Counted from the first letter of the stretch, positions 7,767-17,646 are shown. The stretch: DNA of 64,000 nt from JANWVO01 sp037446555 (GCA_037446555.1 JBBIIK010000006.1:1-64000); one strand, 5' to 3'. Numbers and translations: made by a program. The notes: a model not told the origin generated them from the letters alone.

Positions 7767-9119
7767 ATGCACGGGCAAGCGGGCTATCTTCCATTCTGGC
7801 GGCGTCCGGCGCTGGACAGGCGCGTCTTCTTCCGGCATCTGGGCGCGGCGGTCACCGGGAGCTTCTTCCTGCCGGGGCGGGCTCTGGAGACGGTGGCGCG
7901 GGGCGGGGCGGAGATGAAGGGGACGGCGCGGTATGTGGTGTTCGTGAACATGGCGGGGGCGCCGAGCCACGTGGACACGTTCGACCTGAAAGAAGGATCG
8001 TGGACGCTGCCGGAGATGGAGCCGACGAGCTACGGAGAGATCCGCTGGCCGAGGGGGCTGTTGCCGAAGCTGGCGGAGCATCTGGACTCGATCGCGTTGC
8101 TGAGGAGCGCGCGGACGCACGCAGTGGTGCACGGGCTGATGCAGACGTGGATCCAGATCGGGCGGAATCCGCTCTCGGGGCTGTCGAAGATCGCGCCGCA
8201 CATCGGGAGCGTGGTGGCTCGGGAGCTGGGCGACCCGAAAGCGGTGCTGCCGCCGTTCCTTTCGCTGAACTCGGGCGGCGGGCCGAACCGCGGGTATCTG
8301 GAGCCCTGGACGGAGCCGTTCTATGTGACGCCCGGGGGGAGGGGCTTGCCGAACACGGCGTCGCCCGTGGGGGCGGCGGGGTTCGACCGGCGGTACGGGC
8401 TGTTGCTGGAGCTGGACGCGGAGACGCGGGCGCTGGAGGAGATCGGCCCGGTGGTGGGCGAGTTCGAGCAGTTCAACCTGACGGCGCGGACACTGATGTA
8501 CAACGACGACGTGACGCGGGCGTTCACGTTCACGACGGAGGAGACGGCGCGGTACGGGAACAACGCGTTTGCGCGGGGCTGCCTGACGGCGCGCAACCTG
8601 GTCCGCGCGGACCTGGGGGCGCGGTTCATTCAGATCACCGTGGGCGGCTGGGACAACCATTCCGGGATTTACACGGGCGCGCTGAATCCGGCGAATGCGA
8701 ACGGGCTGGCGCGGACGTTCGATCAGGCGCTGGGCGAGTTGATCACGGATCTGAAGGCGGACGGGCTGCTCGAAAAGACGCTGATCGTGTGCATGGGCGA
8801 GTTCGGGCGCACGGTGGGACCGCTGAACAGCCAGAACGGGCGCGACCACTTCCAGCAGCAGGCGGTGCTGTTCGCTGGCGGCGGAGTGAAGGGCGGAACG
8901 GTGATTGGAAAGACGAACGAGACGGGGGCTTTCACGGTCGAGCCGGGGTGGAGCCAGAATCGAGACGCGCGCCCGGAGGACGTGGAGGCGACGATCTATT
9001 CGGCGCTGGGGATCGACTACAGGAAGGTCTACTCCGACGATCCGCTGGGGCGCGGATTCGCGCTGGTGCCGACGAACCAGGAAGAGGAGTACGCGCCGAT
9101 CCACGAGCTGTGGGGATGA
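7767..9119 (+). CDS. DUF1501 (sulfatase-like fold) exported protein
   Basis: The 450-residue protein begins with a twin-arginine-type leader (DRRVFFRHLGAAVTGSFFLPG). Family landmarks are VVFVNMAGAPSHVDTFDLK near the start, QITVGGWDNHSG and CMGEFGRTVGPLNSQNGRDH, typical of DUF1501 proteins, which share a fold with alkaline phosphatase/sulfatase enzymes. It follows the DUF1549/DUF1553 gene with a good ribosome site (GGGGAGG); these two families are commonly neighbours. The reaction is undetermined. Confidence 0.88.
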   Translation: MHGQAGYLPFWRRPALDRRVFFRHLGAAVTGSFFLPGRALETVARGGAEMKGTARYVVFVNMAGAPSHVDTFDLKEGSWTLPEMEPTSYGEIRWPRGLLPKLAEHLDSIALLRSARTHAVVHGLMQTWIQIGRNPLSGLSKIAPHIGSVVARELGDPKAVLPPFLSLNSGGGPNRGYLEPWTEPFYVTPGGRGLPNTASPVGAAGFDRRYGLLLELDAETRALEEIGPVVGEFEQFNLTARTLMYNDDVTRAFTFTTEETARYGNNAFARGCLTARNLVRADLGARFIQITVGGWDNHSGIYTGALNPANANGLARTFDQALGELITDLKADGLLEKTLIVCMGEFGRTVGPLNSQNGRDHFQQQAVLFAGGGVKGGTVIGKTNETGAFTVEPGWSQNRDARPEDVEATIYSALGIDYRKVYSDDPLGRGFALVPTNQEEEYAPIHELWG

Positions 9120-9188
9120 GGCGCGGGCGGACGAGTCGAGCCTGAGGCCCAGAGACTCCGGGCGGAAGAGCGGCGGCGCGAAGTGCGT

Positions 9189-9599
9189 CTACGAGCGGCG
9201 GCGAGCCGACGGGTAATACTGCATCAGCGACCCGAAGAACGCGCCCAGGGCGGCGAAGGCGAGCCAGGCGACGCCCTGCGCCTGATCGGCGGAATAGAAC
9301 CGGTAGGCAGGGCTGACGAAGAAGCCGTAGACGAGAAGGGCGAATGCGGCAAAGGTAAACGCCACGAGCAACGGCTTCCACTTGCCGAGCAGGGCGAGAA
9401 TGGCGGCGAGGGCGCCGATGAGGCCCAGGGCAAGCAGGAAGTACAGGACGTTTTCGCCCTTGACCCACGGGACCATCTCGAAGCGATAGTTCTTCGCGCT
9501 GCTGATGAGCAGCACCACGGAGATGCCGGCGACGAAGAGACCAAAGACGAGAGAGAAAAGGTAGCTGAAGAACCGGAGCAACATGGCGAACAACTTCAC
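9189..9599 (-). CDS. Small integral membrane protein, unknown function
   Basis: A 136-residue protein starting at GTG with GGAGG 6 bases upstream. It has four hydrophobic segments: LFSLVFGLFVAGISVVLLI, VLYFLLALGLIGALAAILALL, LLVAFTFAAFALLVYGFFV and VAWLAFAALGAFFGSLM. There are no charged residues suggesting a transporter signature and no recognised domain. It lies about 100 bases downstream of the PlsC gene on the same strand and could share its transcript. Confidence 0.65.
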   Translation of the reverse strand: MKLFAMLLRFFSYLFSLVFGLFVAGISVVLLISSAKNYRFEMVPWVKGENVLYFLLALGLIGALAAILALLGKWKPLLVAFTFAAFALLVYGFFVSPAYRFYSADQAQGVAWLAFAALGAFFGSLMQYYPSARRRS

Positions 9600-9700
9600 A
9601 CTGCCTCCACAGGCTGCCGTGACAGCAAGCGATCATTCTATCAACATGAGCGGCCAGAAGCCGAATGCGCAGCGGCGGGGAAGGGCGGGAACGGCGCGGG

Positions 9701-10447
9701 CTAGACGGGCGTGGAAGCGAGCAGTTCGCGGACGCGCTGTTCGAGGAGGGCGGTGAAGGCGGCGCGTTCGCGCAATGCGAATCCGGCGGGCGAGAGGGGC
9801 TGGCCGATACGGACCTCGACATCGCCGGGCAGGATGCAGGAGTCGCGCGCCGGAAGGACGCGGTCCGTGCCGAGGATGGCGACGGGGACGGCTTCGGCGC
9901 AGGACTCGATGGCGAGCCATGCGGCGCCGTCCTTGAAGGGCTGGAGCGTGCCGTCGGGGCTGCGGCGTCCTTCGGCGAAGATCAAAACGGAGAGGGAATG
10001 TTCGCGAATGAGGCGGGCGGCCTCGTTGAGGCTTTCGATGGAGGAGCGGACGCTGCGCCGGTCGACGGTGAGATGGCCGGCGCGGCGGAGATACCAGCCG
10101 ACGAAGGGGACGCGGAGCAGTTCGCGCTTGGCGAGGAACTTGAAGGGGACGGGGAGGGCGTGGAGCATGACGGGCGTGTCTGCGAGCGAGAGGTGGTTCG
10201 ACACGAAGACGTAGTTGCCACGCGGGGAGACGTTGGAAGCGCCGGAGACGCGGACGCGGGCGCCGAACAGCGCGAGGACGGCGCGGGCCCAGAGGCGGTA
10301 GAGGCGGGTCTGCCAGGGGCCGGCGGGAGCGAAGGGAGAGGTGGCGACGGCAAGAGTGATGAGGGCGGCGGTGACAAGGCTGGCGGCAGGGATCGTAAAC
10401 AGCCAGGAGCGCAGATAGCCGTAGAGCGGCCGTTGGCGGAGATCCAT
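9701..10447 (-). CDS. plsC: 1-acyl-sn-glycerol-3-phosphate acyltransferase
   Basis: The 248-residue protein has an N-terminal membrane segment (AASLVTAALITLAVA) and the acyltransferase blocks NHLSLADT (the H-x4-D catalytic pair) and FAEGRRSPDG (phosphate binding), followed by VPVAILGTD. Such enzymes acylate lysophosphatidic acid at the inner membrane to form phosphatidic acid. The start MDLRQR was preferred to longer readings because the CDGSH gene ends only 26 bases upstream, at 10474, and the upstream translation is low-complexity shadow. Substrate within the PlsC family could vary (for example other lyso-lipids). Confidence 0.85.
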   Translation of the reverse strand: MDLRQRPLYGYLRSWLFTIPAASLVTAALITLAVATSPFAPAGPWQTRLYRLWARAVLALFGARVRVSGASNVSPRGNYVFVSNHLSLADTPVMLHALPVPFKFLAKRELLRVPFVGWYLRRAGHLTVDRRSVRSSIESLNEAARLIREHSLSVLIFAEGRRSPDGTLQPFKDGAAWLAIESCAEAVPVAILGTDRVLPARDSCILPGDVEVRIGQPLSPAGFALRERAAFTALLEQRVRELLASTPV

Positions 10448-10473
10448 GAGAAGAGGCCGGGCGCAGGGCCGGG

Positions 10474-10713
10474 TCAGGGCTTGGGCGCGGGCGGCGGCAG
10501 GTCTCGCGCCTCGCAGGCGCTCTGGAAGCCTTGCCGGGCGTGGCTGCCGTCGCAGAAGGGCTTGTTGGCGCTTAGGCCGCAGCGGCAAAGGGAGACGACC
10601 TTGCGGCCGGCGAGGCCGAATTCCTTGCCCTGGGCATCGCAGAGGGCGAATTCGGCGGGTTCGCCTTCGATGCGGAGCGGCCCGTTGTTGATGACGGTGA
10701 CTTTCACAGCCAT
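10474..10713 (-). CDS. CDGSH iron-sulfur domain protein
   Basis: The short 79-residue protein contains CRCGLSANKPFCDGSH, the C-x-C-x(9)-C-D-G-S-H pattern of 3Cys:1His [2Fe-2S] CDGSH (mitoNEET-type) proteins. It is wholly cytoplasmic, with no leader. It is followed by plsC after 26 bases, so they probably share a transcript, and it is divergent from the gene at 10759 with only 45 bases between the starts. The N-terminal part (LRIEGEPAEFALCDAQGKEF) resembles the lead-in of bacterial single-CDGSH proteins. Role: probably electron transfer or Fe-S/redox sensing. Confidence 0.85.
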   Translation of the reverse strand: MAVKVTVINNGPLRIEGEPAEFALCDAQGKEFGLAGRKVVSLCRCGLSANKPFCDGSHARQGFQSACEARDLPPPAPKP

Positions 10714-10758
10714 GGCAGAAGCGATGATAACAAAGGCGCGGGTTCCTATACTTGAGAC

Positions 10759-12033
10759 ATGAAGCGGGCGCTTGTGGCGCTGGCAGTGTCCTGGATGGCG
10801 GCGGGGCAGGAGCCCTATGATCCGCTGAAGCCACTGACTCCGGAGACGCTGCTGCTGGCGCGCATCCGGAACGTGGTGAACGAGAACCTGGAGCGGCTGC
10901 CGGACTTCACGTGCGTGCAAACGATCGAGCGTTCGCAGCGGGAGCCGGGATCGAAGCGCTACCGGTTTGTGGACAACATCCGGCTGGAGGTGGCGCTGGT
11001 GGAGGGCAAGGAGCTGTATGCGTGGCCGGGATCGCCGAAGTTCGAAGAGCGCGACCTGCGGGACATGGTGGGCGGGGGCGCGATCGGGACGGGGGACTTC
11101 GCGCTGCACGCCAAGAGCATCTACCTGAGCGGATCGGCCACGTTCACCTATCAGGGGGCCGAGGAACTGCGGGGGCGCAAGGTGCATGTGTTCCATTACC
11201 GGGTGCCGGTGACGCAGAGCCGGTACATCATGCGGATCGAGAAGGCGGAGGGTCCGGTCGGCTACCAGGGGCACGTGTACAACGACGCCGAAACGCTGGA
11301 GATGGCGCGGATCGAGCTTCATATCGACGAGATCCCGGACTACCTGCCGCTGAAAGAGGGGCACAAGGTGATCGACTACGCGCCGATGATGATCGGCGGC
11401 GTGCGGCACGTACTGCCGGTGGAGATGGACATGACGCTGGTGGCGCTGAACGGCGGGGAGAGCCGGAACCGGGCGGTGTTCAGTGGGTGCAAGCAATATC
11501 AGGGGGAGTCGCGGTTGGTGTTCGAGGATCTGCCGGAGGAGGCGCCCGCTGCCGCGCCGCAGGTGGAGTGGACTCTGCCGGAGGACCTGGAAGTGCGCAT
11601 GCGGCTGGCGGAGGCGCTGGACCTGGCGAAGGCGGCGATGGGCGACCCAGTGGTGTTCGAAGTGACGCGCGACGCGCAGCGGAAAGGGGAGACGTGGCTG
11701 AAGAAGGGCGCGCGCGTGACGCTGCGGATGGACCAGATTGCGTGCCGTGATTTTCCGGTGAGCCACTGTTTCTTTGCGCTGGCGCCGGGCCGGTTTTCGT
11801 TCGGGAACAAAGCGGGCGAATTCCGTGCGCAACTGGTGTTGCCTGATCTGGCGCGGACGATGGAGATGGTGCTGAGGAACGTGCGGCCGCAATTGCGGAT
11901 GATTCCGCCGGAGATGGGGCAGGCGGCGGAGGGCAGCGCGGTGCTGCTGGTGAGCGGGAGGCGGGGGCGGCTGCCAAGCGGGTTTCAGACGGTTTGGCGT
12001 ACCCTGAAGACACGGGGAGAGGAAAAGCCGTGA
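10759..12033 (+). CDS. Secreted protein of unknown function
   Basis: The 424-residue protein has a short leader (MKRALVALAVSWMAAG). It begins with PETLLLARIRNVVNENLERLPDFTCVQTIER, a pattern I recognise only loosely from uncharacterised acidobacterial proteins. The middle looks beta-rich (YRVPVTQSRYIMRIEK; lipoprotein-carrier-like), and the C-terminal part (KKGARVTLRMDQIACRDFPVSHCFF) contains cysteine residues. The stop overlaps the GTG start of the GH88-like gene by four bases, so the two are co-translated. A TATACT box six bases ahead of the ATG could be a -10 element of a very short leader transcript. Confidence 0.6.
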   Translation: MKRALVALAVSWMAAGQEPYDPLKPLTPETLLLARIRNVVNENLERLPDFTCVQTIERSQREPGSKRYRFVDNIRLEVALVEGKELYAWPGSPKFEERDLRDMVGGGAIGTGDFALHAKSIYLSGSATFTYQGAEELRGRKVHVFHYRVPVTQSRYIMRIEKAEGPVGYQGHVYNDAETLEMARIELHIDEIPDYLPLKEGHKVIDYAPMMIGGVRHVLPVEMDMTLVALNGGESRNRAVFSGCKQYQGESRLVFEDLPEEAPAAAPQVEWTLPEDLEVRMRLAEALDLAKAAMGDPVVFEVTRDAQRKGETWLKKGARVTLRMDQIACRDFPVSHCFFALAPGRFSFGNKAGEFRAQLVLPDLARTMEMVLRNVRPQLRMIPPEMGQAAEGSAVLLVSGRRGRLPSGFQTVWRTLKTRGEEKP

Positions 12034-13193
12034 TCCAGTTCGGGCCGGAAGTCGACCGCGGGTTGCTGGAAGAGACGCTTGGATTCGCCGAGCGGCAGGT
12101 GACGCGCCTGATCGAGAAGCACCCGGGATATTACCCGGTGTACACGAAGAAGGGGAAGTGGAAGCACGACGGGCCGGCGTGGACGCACTGGTGCGACGGG
12201 TTCCTGCCGGGGCTGATGTGGGTCTTTCACCGGCGTGCGGCGGAGAGTGGCGCGGGGCAGAGCTTCTGGATGGAGAAGGCGATCGAGTACACGCGTCCGC
12301 TGGAGCCGCGGCAGTTCGACCGGGACGTGCACGACCTGGGATTCATCTTCCTGTCGAGCTACTACCGCTGGTATCAGATGTCGAAGGACCCGAAGCTGAA
12401 CGACGTTCTGGTGCAGGCAGGGCGGACGCTGTCGCAGCGGTTTGTGGAGAAGGGGCAATACCTGCGGTCGTTCGTGAGCGAGGAATCGCTGTTCATCGAC
12501 ATCATGATGAACGTGGGGCTGGTGTTCTACGCGGCGCGCGAAACGGGGGACCGGCGGCTGCGCGACATCGCGGTGCGGCACGCGCTGACGACGAGGCGGT
12601 ATCTGGTGCGGGGGGACGGCTCGACGGCGCATGAGGGGATCTTTGACTTGGAGAAGGGCGAGTTTCTGCGGCATTCGACGCAGCAGGGCTGGCGGGCGGA
12701 CTCCTGCTGGTCGCGCGGGCTGGCGTGGTCGCTGTACGGCTTCGGGAGCTGCTACGAGTACACGCGGGACCCGCGGTTTCTGGACACGGCAGAGCGGTGC
12801 GCGGATTACTACCTTACGCACACAAACGCCGACGGGGTGCCGCCGTGGGACTTCCAGGCGCCCGAGGAATCCCGGAAGATCGTGGACACTTCGGCAGCGG
12901 CGATCGCGGCGAGCGGGCTGCTGCGGCTGTGCCGGATGCTGCCGGATCCGGTGAAGGGCTTCTACTACTGGTCGAGCGCGTTGCACATTCTGAAGTCGCT
13001 GTGCGAGAAGCACACGGCGCGGGACGACGAGCAGTGGGAGGGAATCCTGAAGGGCGGCGTCTACCATGTGCACAAGAAGCTCGGGGTGAACGAGAGCGTG
13101 ATGTGGGGCGAGTATTTCTTCTGCGAGGCGCTGGAGAACGCGCTGCGGCACACGCTGTCGAACCAGGCGAGGCGCGGCAACGGGAAGAGCTGA
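12030..13193 (+). CDS. GH88-type glycoside hydrolase (unsaturated glucuronyl hydrolase-like)
   Basis: The 387-residue protein shows an alpha/alpha-barrel hydrolase of the GH88/GH105 kind: DRDVHDLGFIFLSSYYRW contains the HDLGF element, and QGWRADSCWSRGLAWSLYGF matches the 'QG..D.S.W.RGQAW..YGF' signature of unsaturated glucuronyl hydrolases. These hydrate the enol-ether end of oligosaccharides released by polysaccharide lyases. The GTG start at 12030 overlaps the previous stop by 4 bases and has GGGGAGAGG upstream; a TTG at 12 codons earlier is less likely. No signal peptide is seen, so cytoplasmic action is inferred. No lyase is in the window. Confidence 0.8.
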   Translation: MIQFGPEVDRGLLEETLGFAERQVTRLIEKHPGYYPVYTKKGKWKHDGPAWTHWCDGFLPGLMWVFHRRAAESGAGQSFWMEKAIEYTRPLEPRQFDRDVHDLGFIFLSSYYRWYQMSKDPKLNDVLVQAGRTLSQRFVEKGQYLRSFVSEESLFIDIMMNVGLVFYAARETGDRRLRDIAVRHALTTRRYLVRGDGSTAHEGIFDLEKGEFLRHSTQQGWRADSCWSRGLAWSLYGFGSCYEYTRDPRFLDTAERCADYYLTHTNADGVPPWDFQAPEESRKIVDTSAAAIAASGLLRLCRMLPDPVKGFYYWSSALHILKSLCEKHTARDDEQWEGILKGGVYHVHKKLGVNESVMWGEYFFCEALENALRHTLSNQARRGNGKS

Positions 13194-13200
13194 GGGGCGC

Positions 13201-15537
13201 TCAACGGGGGGCGGGGACGAAGCGCCGGGTTGCGAAGACGGCGGCGAAGGCGCCCAGATAAAGCAGGGCGCCGCACAGCAGCGTATTGCGAAGGCCGAGG
13301 GAGACGGCCAGCAGAGCCGCCGCGCAGGAGCCGAGGACGCTGGCGGCGGCGTTGATCGACCATGCCCACTGTATGGCTTGGCGGTGCCAGCGTTCCAGCC
13401 GCATGAGTCCGGCGGGAAAGGCCATTCCCATGACAAAGGCGGCGGGTGCGAGCAGCGCCATGGAAGCGAGCAGTTTCCATGGGAGTTCCCAGCCAGCGCC
13501 CGCGCTGGCGAATGGCGCCAGCAGAAACGCCGTTGCGGAGATCAGCGCGGCGGCGGCGGCGAGGGTCATCAGAAGACGGCGGTCGTCACCGGCCACGATG
13601 CGGCGGCTGAAGAAACTGCCGAGGCTGCTCCAGACGAGCATGGAAAAGATCACCACGGTGAGAGCGTAGGTGGGGTGGCCGAGCAGCATGACGAGCCGCT
13701 GGATGAGGCCGACCTGCACGAGCATATAGCCGGCGCCGAGGCAGAGGAAATAGAGCAGGAAGCGCCGGACGCCGGGCGCGGCGCGCAGGCGGGCGCGCAG
13801 CAGCAGCGGCGGCAGGGCGAGCGTGACCAGCGTGGCGGCAAGGCTCACGGCGGCGAGAGCGAAGAGATGCAGGGCGGTAGAGTCGTCCCCGGAGGCGGGC
13901 GAGAAGAGGCGGTCGAGGCGGGAGGTGAAGAAGAAGAATGGGCGGTCGTCGGTGACGGGGTGGACGTCGTAGGGGTAGGAACTAAGGAAGGGGGAGGCGT
14001 CCTGCGAGAGCAGGAGGGACGCGAAGGGGGAGTCCGGCGCCTGACCGGGCATGTAGATGATTTCGAGGCCGGCGCGGGCGGCTTCCAGCGCGGCGCGCTC
14101 GAGTTCTTCCACCGGGAAGGGCTGGCGGCTGACCAGGACCGTGTCGGTGGCGCCGGCGGAGAGAACGTCCTCCTGCTCCCGCAGGACGATGATGTGGCGC
14201 GAGGGTTCGGCCGCGCTGGCGCGGAGCAGAGCGGCGCGGGCCAGGACGGCGAGGCGGAGCGACTCACGCGGCGGATCGAGGCCCCAATTCGTAAAAGAGA
14301 GGAGACCGCCGGGGTTGAGGCGGCTGAGGTAGTCGAGGAAGGCTTCGACCGTGTAGATGCTGTTTTCGCTGAGAGCATGCGCGCCGGCGGCGGTGGCATG
14401 CGGATCGACCAAAGTGGCCTGGATGAGGTCGAACCGTTCGGGGGTGCGCCGGATGAAGGAGCGGCCGTCTTCCACGAATACGCGGACCTCGGGGCGAAGG
14501 AAGAGGCTGCGGCTCAGGTAGCGGAAGCGGCCGCGCATCAGGGTGTTGACGATGATGGGGTTGATCTCGACGGCGGTGACGCTTTTCGATCCGGCGGCGA
14601 GGGCGAGGGCAACGTCCCAGCCGCCACCGGCGCCGATGACGAGGGTTTTGCCGCCGGGGCGCAGACGGTAGGCGTAACCCGGGCCGCGGCGGAGGAGCTG
14701 ATCGCGGCGGGCATCGTCGAGCGAAAGCGGATCGAAATCCGGAATGCGGCTGCTGGGGGTGGCGTCGAGCAGGATGAGCGGAGCAGCGGGCGGGCTTTCT
14801 TGCAAGCTCACGCGCGAGAAGCTGTTCCACTGCACAAAGGTTTCCTGGCGGAGGTTTCGGCCCTTGGCGGACGCGATGTCGAAGAAGCGGGAGCTGTGGT
14901 TGACGACTATCAGTCCCACCAGGGCAAGCGAGGCGGCAGTGGCGAGGGCGCGGCCGGCCCACGCTCCTGCCAATCCGAACCAGACCGCCGAGGCGGCGGC
15001 GAGAAGCACAGCGGCGCCGAGAATGGCGCCCGGGCCGCCCATGACGTTGAGAAACGGAATCACCAGCAGGCAGCCGGCGGCGGCGCCGGCGAGGTCGAAG
15101 AGGTACACCCGTTCCACGCGCTCGATGGTCTCCGAAATGATCAGGGAGAGGATCATGCCGGAGAAGATGAATGGAACCGCAGCGGCGAAGTAGACAGCAG
15201 CGTAGGCGAGGAAGCGCGGCGGCCAGGCGCCGGCGTGGACGGCGACTGACAACGAAGAGACTATGGCGGCTGCATTGAGCAGGGACAGGAGGCCGAGCCG
15301 CCGGTAGAGGGCGGCGGCGCGCGCGGTGAGCAGGTAGGAAAGAACGCCGCCGGCGCTGAGGCCGAACAATGCGATGGAGATGGCGAGGAAGGCGTAGTGG
15401 TACTGGAAGACCACAGAGAAGATGCGCGTCAGAGCGATCTCGGTGATCAATGTCGAGGCAGTTGTGAGGACGACCGCCGCGTAGAGGAAAGCCCAGGACG
15501 TCCTGTTGGCGGGAAGCGGCGAGGATACGACGGACAA
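13201..15537 (-). CDS. Multi-pass membrane protein with spermidine-synthase-like methyltransferase domain
   Basis: The 778-residue protein has about seven N-terminal membrane helices (from AFLYAAVVLTTASTLITEIAL), a cytosolic Rossmann domain with a SAM-type loop VIGAGGGWDVALALAAG, the following acidic VEINPIIV and SFTNWG, then a second set of membrane helices to the end. This is the arrangement of fused 'spermidine synthase/MFS-like' proteins of bacteria, whose substrates are mostly unknown. The start appears to be TTG at 15537; no ATG precedes the first helix, so the start may be slightly different. It is convergent with the GH88-like gene. Confidence 0.75.
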   Translation of the reverse strand: MSVVSSPLPANRTSWAFLYAAVVLTTASTLITEIALTRIFSVVFQYHYAFLAISIALFGLSAGGVLSYLLTARAAALYRRLGLLSLLNAAAIVSSLSVAVHAGAWPPRFLAYAAVYFAAAVPFIFSGMILSLIISETIERVERVYLFDLAGAAAGCLLVIPFLNVMGGPGAILGAAVLLAAASAVWFGLAGAWAGRALATAASLALVGLIVVNHSSRFFDIASAKGRNLRQETFVQWNSFSRVSLQESPPAAPLILLDATPSSRIPDFDPLSLDDARRDQLLRRGPGYAYRLRPGGKTLVIGAGGGWDVALALAAGSKSVTAVEINPIIVNTLMRGRFRYLSRSLFLRPEVRVFVEDGRSFIRRTPERFDLIQATLVDPHATAAGAHALSENSIYTVEAFLDYLSRLNPGGLLSFTNWGLDPPRESLRLAVLARAALLRASAAEPSRHIIVLREQEDVLSAGATDTVLVSRQPFPVEELERAALEAARAGLEIIYMPGQAPDSPFASLLLSQDASPFLSSYPYDVHPVTDDRPFFFFTSRLDRLFSPASGDDSTALHLFALAAVSLAATLVTLALPPLLLRARLRAAPGVRRFLLYFLCLGAGYMLVQVGLIQRLVMLLGHPTYALTVVIFSMLVWSSLGSFFSRRIVAGDDRRLLMTLAAAAALISATAFLLAPFASAGAGWELPWKLLASMALLAPAAFVMGMAFPAGLMRLERWHRQAIQWAWSINAAASVLGSCAAALLAVSLGLRNTLLCGALLYLGAFAAVFATRRFVPAPR

Positions 15538-15624
15538 ACCACTATGATATCCGCTCGGAACGAGCGGCCCCGGAGCGGTGCGTATTCCGGCGCCGGGGCT
15601 ACGAAGGCGGTTGCGGATCGCAAC

Positions 15625-17646
15625 TCAAACGATGGCGGCAGGCGGCGCAGGCTCGTTGGGATCGCCCGCCTTGGCCAGCGGCCAGCGGATGAGAAGCAGG
15701 GCGAGCAGGACGAGGACGATGAGCCCGGAAACGACGGGCGGAGCCTCAAAGAAACTGAATATCGAGGCCAGCGGCTTGTCGCCGATGGCAAAGCCGGCCT
15801 TGACCATGCCCATCAAGGCTTCACCAGCGATGAGGCCGGAGGCGATCAGCACGGCGGCGTTCTCGATGCGCGCCTTTTGGGGCTCGTTGAAGTTCCGGCG
15901 GTCGCGCGCCAGTTCCATGAGCCAGCGGATCACGCCGCCGGTGAAGATGGCGAAGGTGGTTTCCAGCGGCAGGTACATGCCGACGGCGAACAGCATGGGG
16001 CTGCGCACCTGTAGAAGGACGAGAGCGAGGCCCATGCAGATGCCCACCAGCACGAGCGGCCACGCCATGGAGCCGCCGACAATGCCCTGGCTCAACATGG
16101 CCATCAGGCCGGCTTGCGGAGCGGAGAGCTTGGGATCGCCGAAGCCGATGCCGCCTTCGCGGATGTTGCCTTCGTGCAGGATCCAGAGCGGGAAGAACAG
16201 CAGGAGGCCGCTGATCAGAATGCCGATCAGATCACCGATCTGCATCGAGCGCGGCGTGCCGCCCAGAATGTGGCCAACCTTGAGGTCCTGAAGCATCTCG
16301 CCCGCGACCGCCGAAGAGACGCACACTACCGCAGCCACGCCCAGCACTGCCGCCACGCCGGACAGCCCCTTGACGCCGATGGCCACCATCAGCAGCGCGG
16401 CCACGATGAGCGTCGAGAGCGTCAGGCCGGAGATCGGGTTGTTCGACGAACCAATGATGCCCACCAGGTTGCCCGAGACTGCCGCGAAGAAGAAGCCGAG
16501 CACGATCATGACCAGCGCGGCGACAACAGCGCCGGCCATGGACTGAGAGAAAAACTCGTACAGCACGACCATGGCGATGAAGGTGAGGATCAGGCCGGGC
16601 AGGACCACCTTGAAGCTCAGGTCCACCTGTGTGCGGTCGGCCGCTTCACTCTGCCCGCTGGCCTTCTTCAGGTCGGCGACGGCGCGCTGCAAGCCCGCGG
16701 CGAGCGACTTGCGCATGCGGAACATCGTAGTGGCCGCGCCCACCAGCATGCCGCCGACGGCGATGGGACGCACGATGTTGCGCCACACTTGGCTGGCGAT
16801 CCCGTCCCAAGCCTCATGGCCGGCGCCGGCCGGGAGGCTTTTCGCCAGCTCAGGCCCGAGGAAGTAGACCAGCAGTGGCACGAGCAGGCCCCAGGCAGTG
16901 AGGCCGCCGGCGAAGTTCAGCGCTCCGAGGCGCGGCCCGATGATGAAGCCTACGCCGAGATACGCCGGCGCCACGGCAGGCAGTGAAAACTTGGTCCAGC
17001 CGCCCACGGCGGCATCGCCTGCGGCGCCCAGCTTGACGGCACTGCGACCCAGGTCGCCCACCTTCAGCAGGAAATCCCGGCTGGCGGAGAAGAGGCGGAA
17101 CTCGCCTAACAGATAAGTGACGGCGCCGATCCCCATCGCCTGGAACAGCGTCTTGGCGGCGTCCGCGCCGCGCTGGCCGGCTTTATGGATTTCGGCCGCT
17201 GCCTTGGATTCCGGGAAAGGGAGTTCGGGATCTTCCACCATCACCCGGCGCAGCAGCGTGACGAACAGGATGCCGAGCGTGCCGCCCACCAGCATCAGGG
17301 CGCTCGACTGCCAGTAGGCTTCGAAGGAGTCGAAGCGGGTCCAGGCGCCGACGATGACGAAGGCCGGGATCGTGAAGATCGCTCCGGCGGCGACGCTTTC
17401 GCCGATGCTGCCGACGGTGCGCGCCATGTTCTCCTCGAGAATGGACCCCCGGAACAGGCGCAGAGCCGCCATGCTGATCACCGCCGCCGGGTAGGTGGCG
17501 GCGATGGTTTGTCCGGCGCGCAACCCGAGGTAGGCGTTGGCGGCGCCGAGGATCACGGTCATCACAAGACCGAGCAGAACCGCGCGAAGGGTGAACTCGG
17601 ACATCTTCATGTCGACGGGGACGAAAGGTTTGTGCTGGTTTGCCAT
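15625..17646 (-). CDS. OPT family oligopeptide/metal-chelate transporter
   Basis: The 673-residue protein has around 14 to 16 hydrophobic segments and the family start: SEFTLRAVLLGLVMTVILGAANAYLGLRAG with the TIAATYPAAVISMA block. The block VEDPELPFPESKAAAEIHKAG is characteristic of the bacterial OPT/YSL branch. It should import small peptides or metal-chelates across the inner membrane by proton coupling. The start ATG has GGAGCAGGGA upstream. It is transcribed alone on the minus strand, 87 bases after the TTG start of the membrane methyltransferase gene. Confidence 0.88.
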   Translation of the reverse strand: MANQHKPFVPVDMKMSEFTLRAVLLGLVMTVILGAANAYLGLRAGQTIAATYPAAVISMAALRLFRGSILEENMARTVGSIGESVAAGAIFTIPAFVIVGAWTRFDSFEAYWQSSALMLVGGTLGILFVTLLRRVMVEDPELPFPESKAAAEIHKAGQRGADAAKTLFQAMGIGAVTYLLGEFRLFSASRDFLLKVGDLGRSAVKLGAAGDAAVGGWTKFSLPAVAPAYLGVGFIIGPRLGALNFAGGLTAWGLLVPLLVYFLGPELAKSLPAGAGHEAWDGIASQVWRNIVRPIAVGGMLVGAATTMFRMRKSLAAGLQRAVADLKKASGQSEAADRTQVDLSFKVVLPGLILTFIAMVVLYEFFSQSMAGAVVAALVMIVLGFFFAAVSGNLVGIIGSSNNPISGLTLSTLIVAALLMVAIGVKGLSGVAAVLGVAAVVCVSSAVAGEMLQDLKVGHILGGTPRSMQIGDLIGILISGLLLFFPLWILHEGNIREGGIGFGDPKLSAPQAGLMAMLSQGIVGGSMAWPLVLVGICMGLALVLLQVRSPMLFAVGMYLPLETTFAIFTGGVIRWLMELARDRRNFNEPQKARIENAAVLIASGLIAGEALMGMVKAGFAIGDKPLASIFSFFEAPPVVSGLIVLVLLALLLIRWPLAKAGDPNEPAPPAAIV

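Noticed and set aside
5271..9104. Very long minus-strand ORF (1277 codons)
   Set aside because: It is Arg/His/Pro-rich low-complexity sequence opposite the DUF1549 and DUF1501 genes. It has no family motif and is a shadow caused by high GC.
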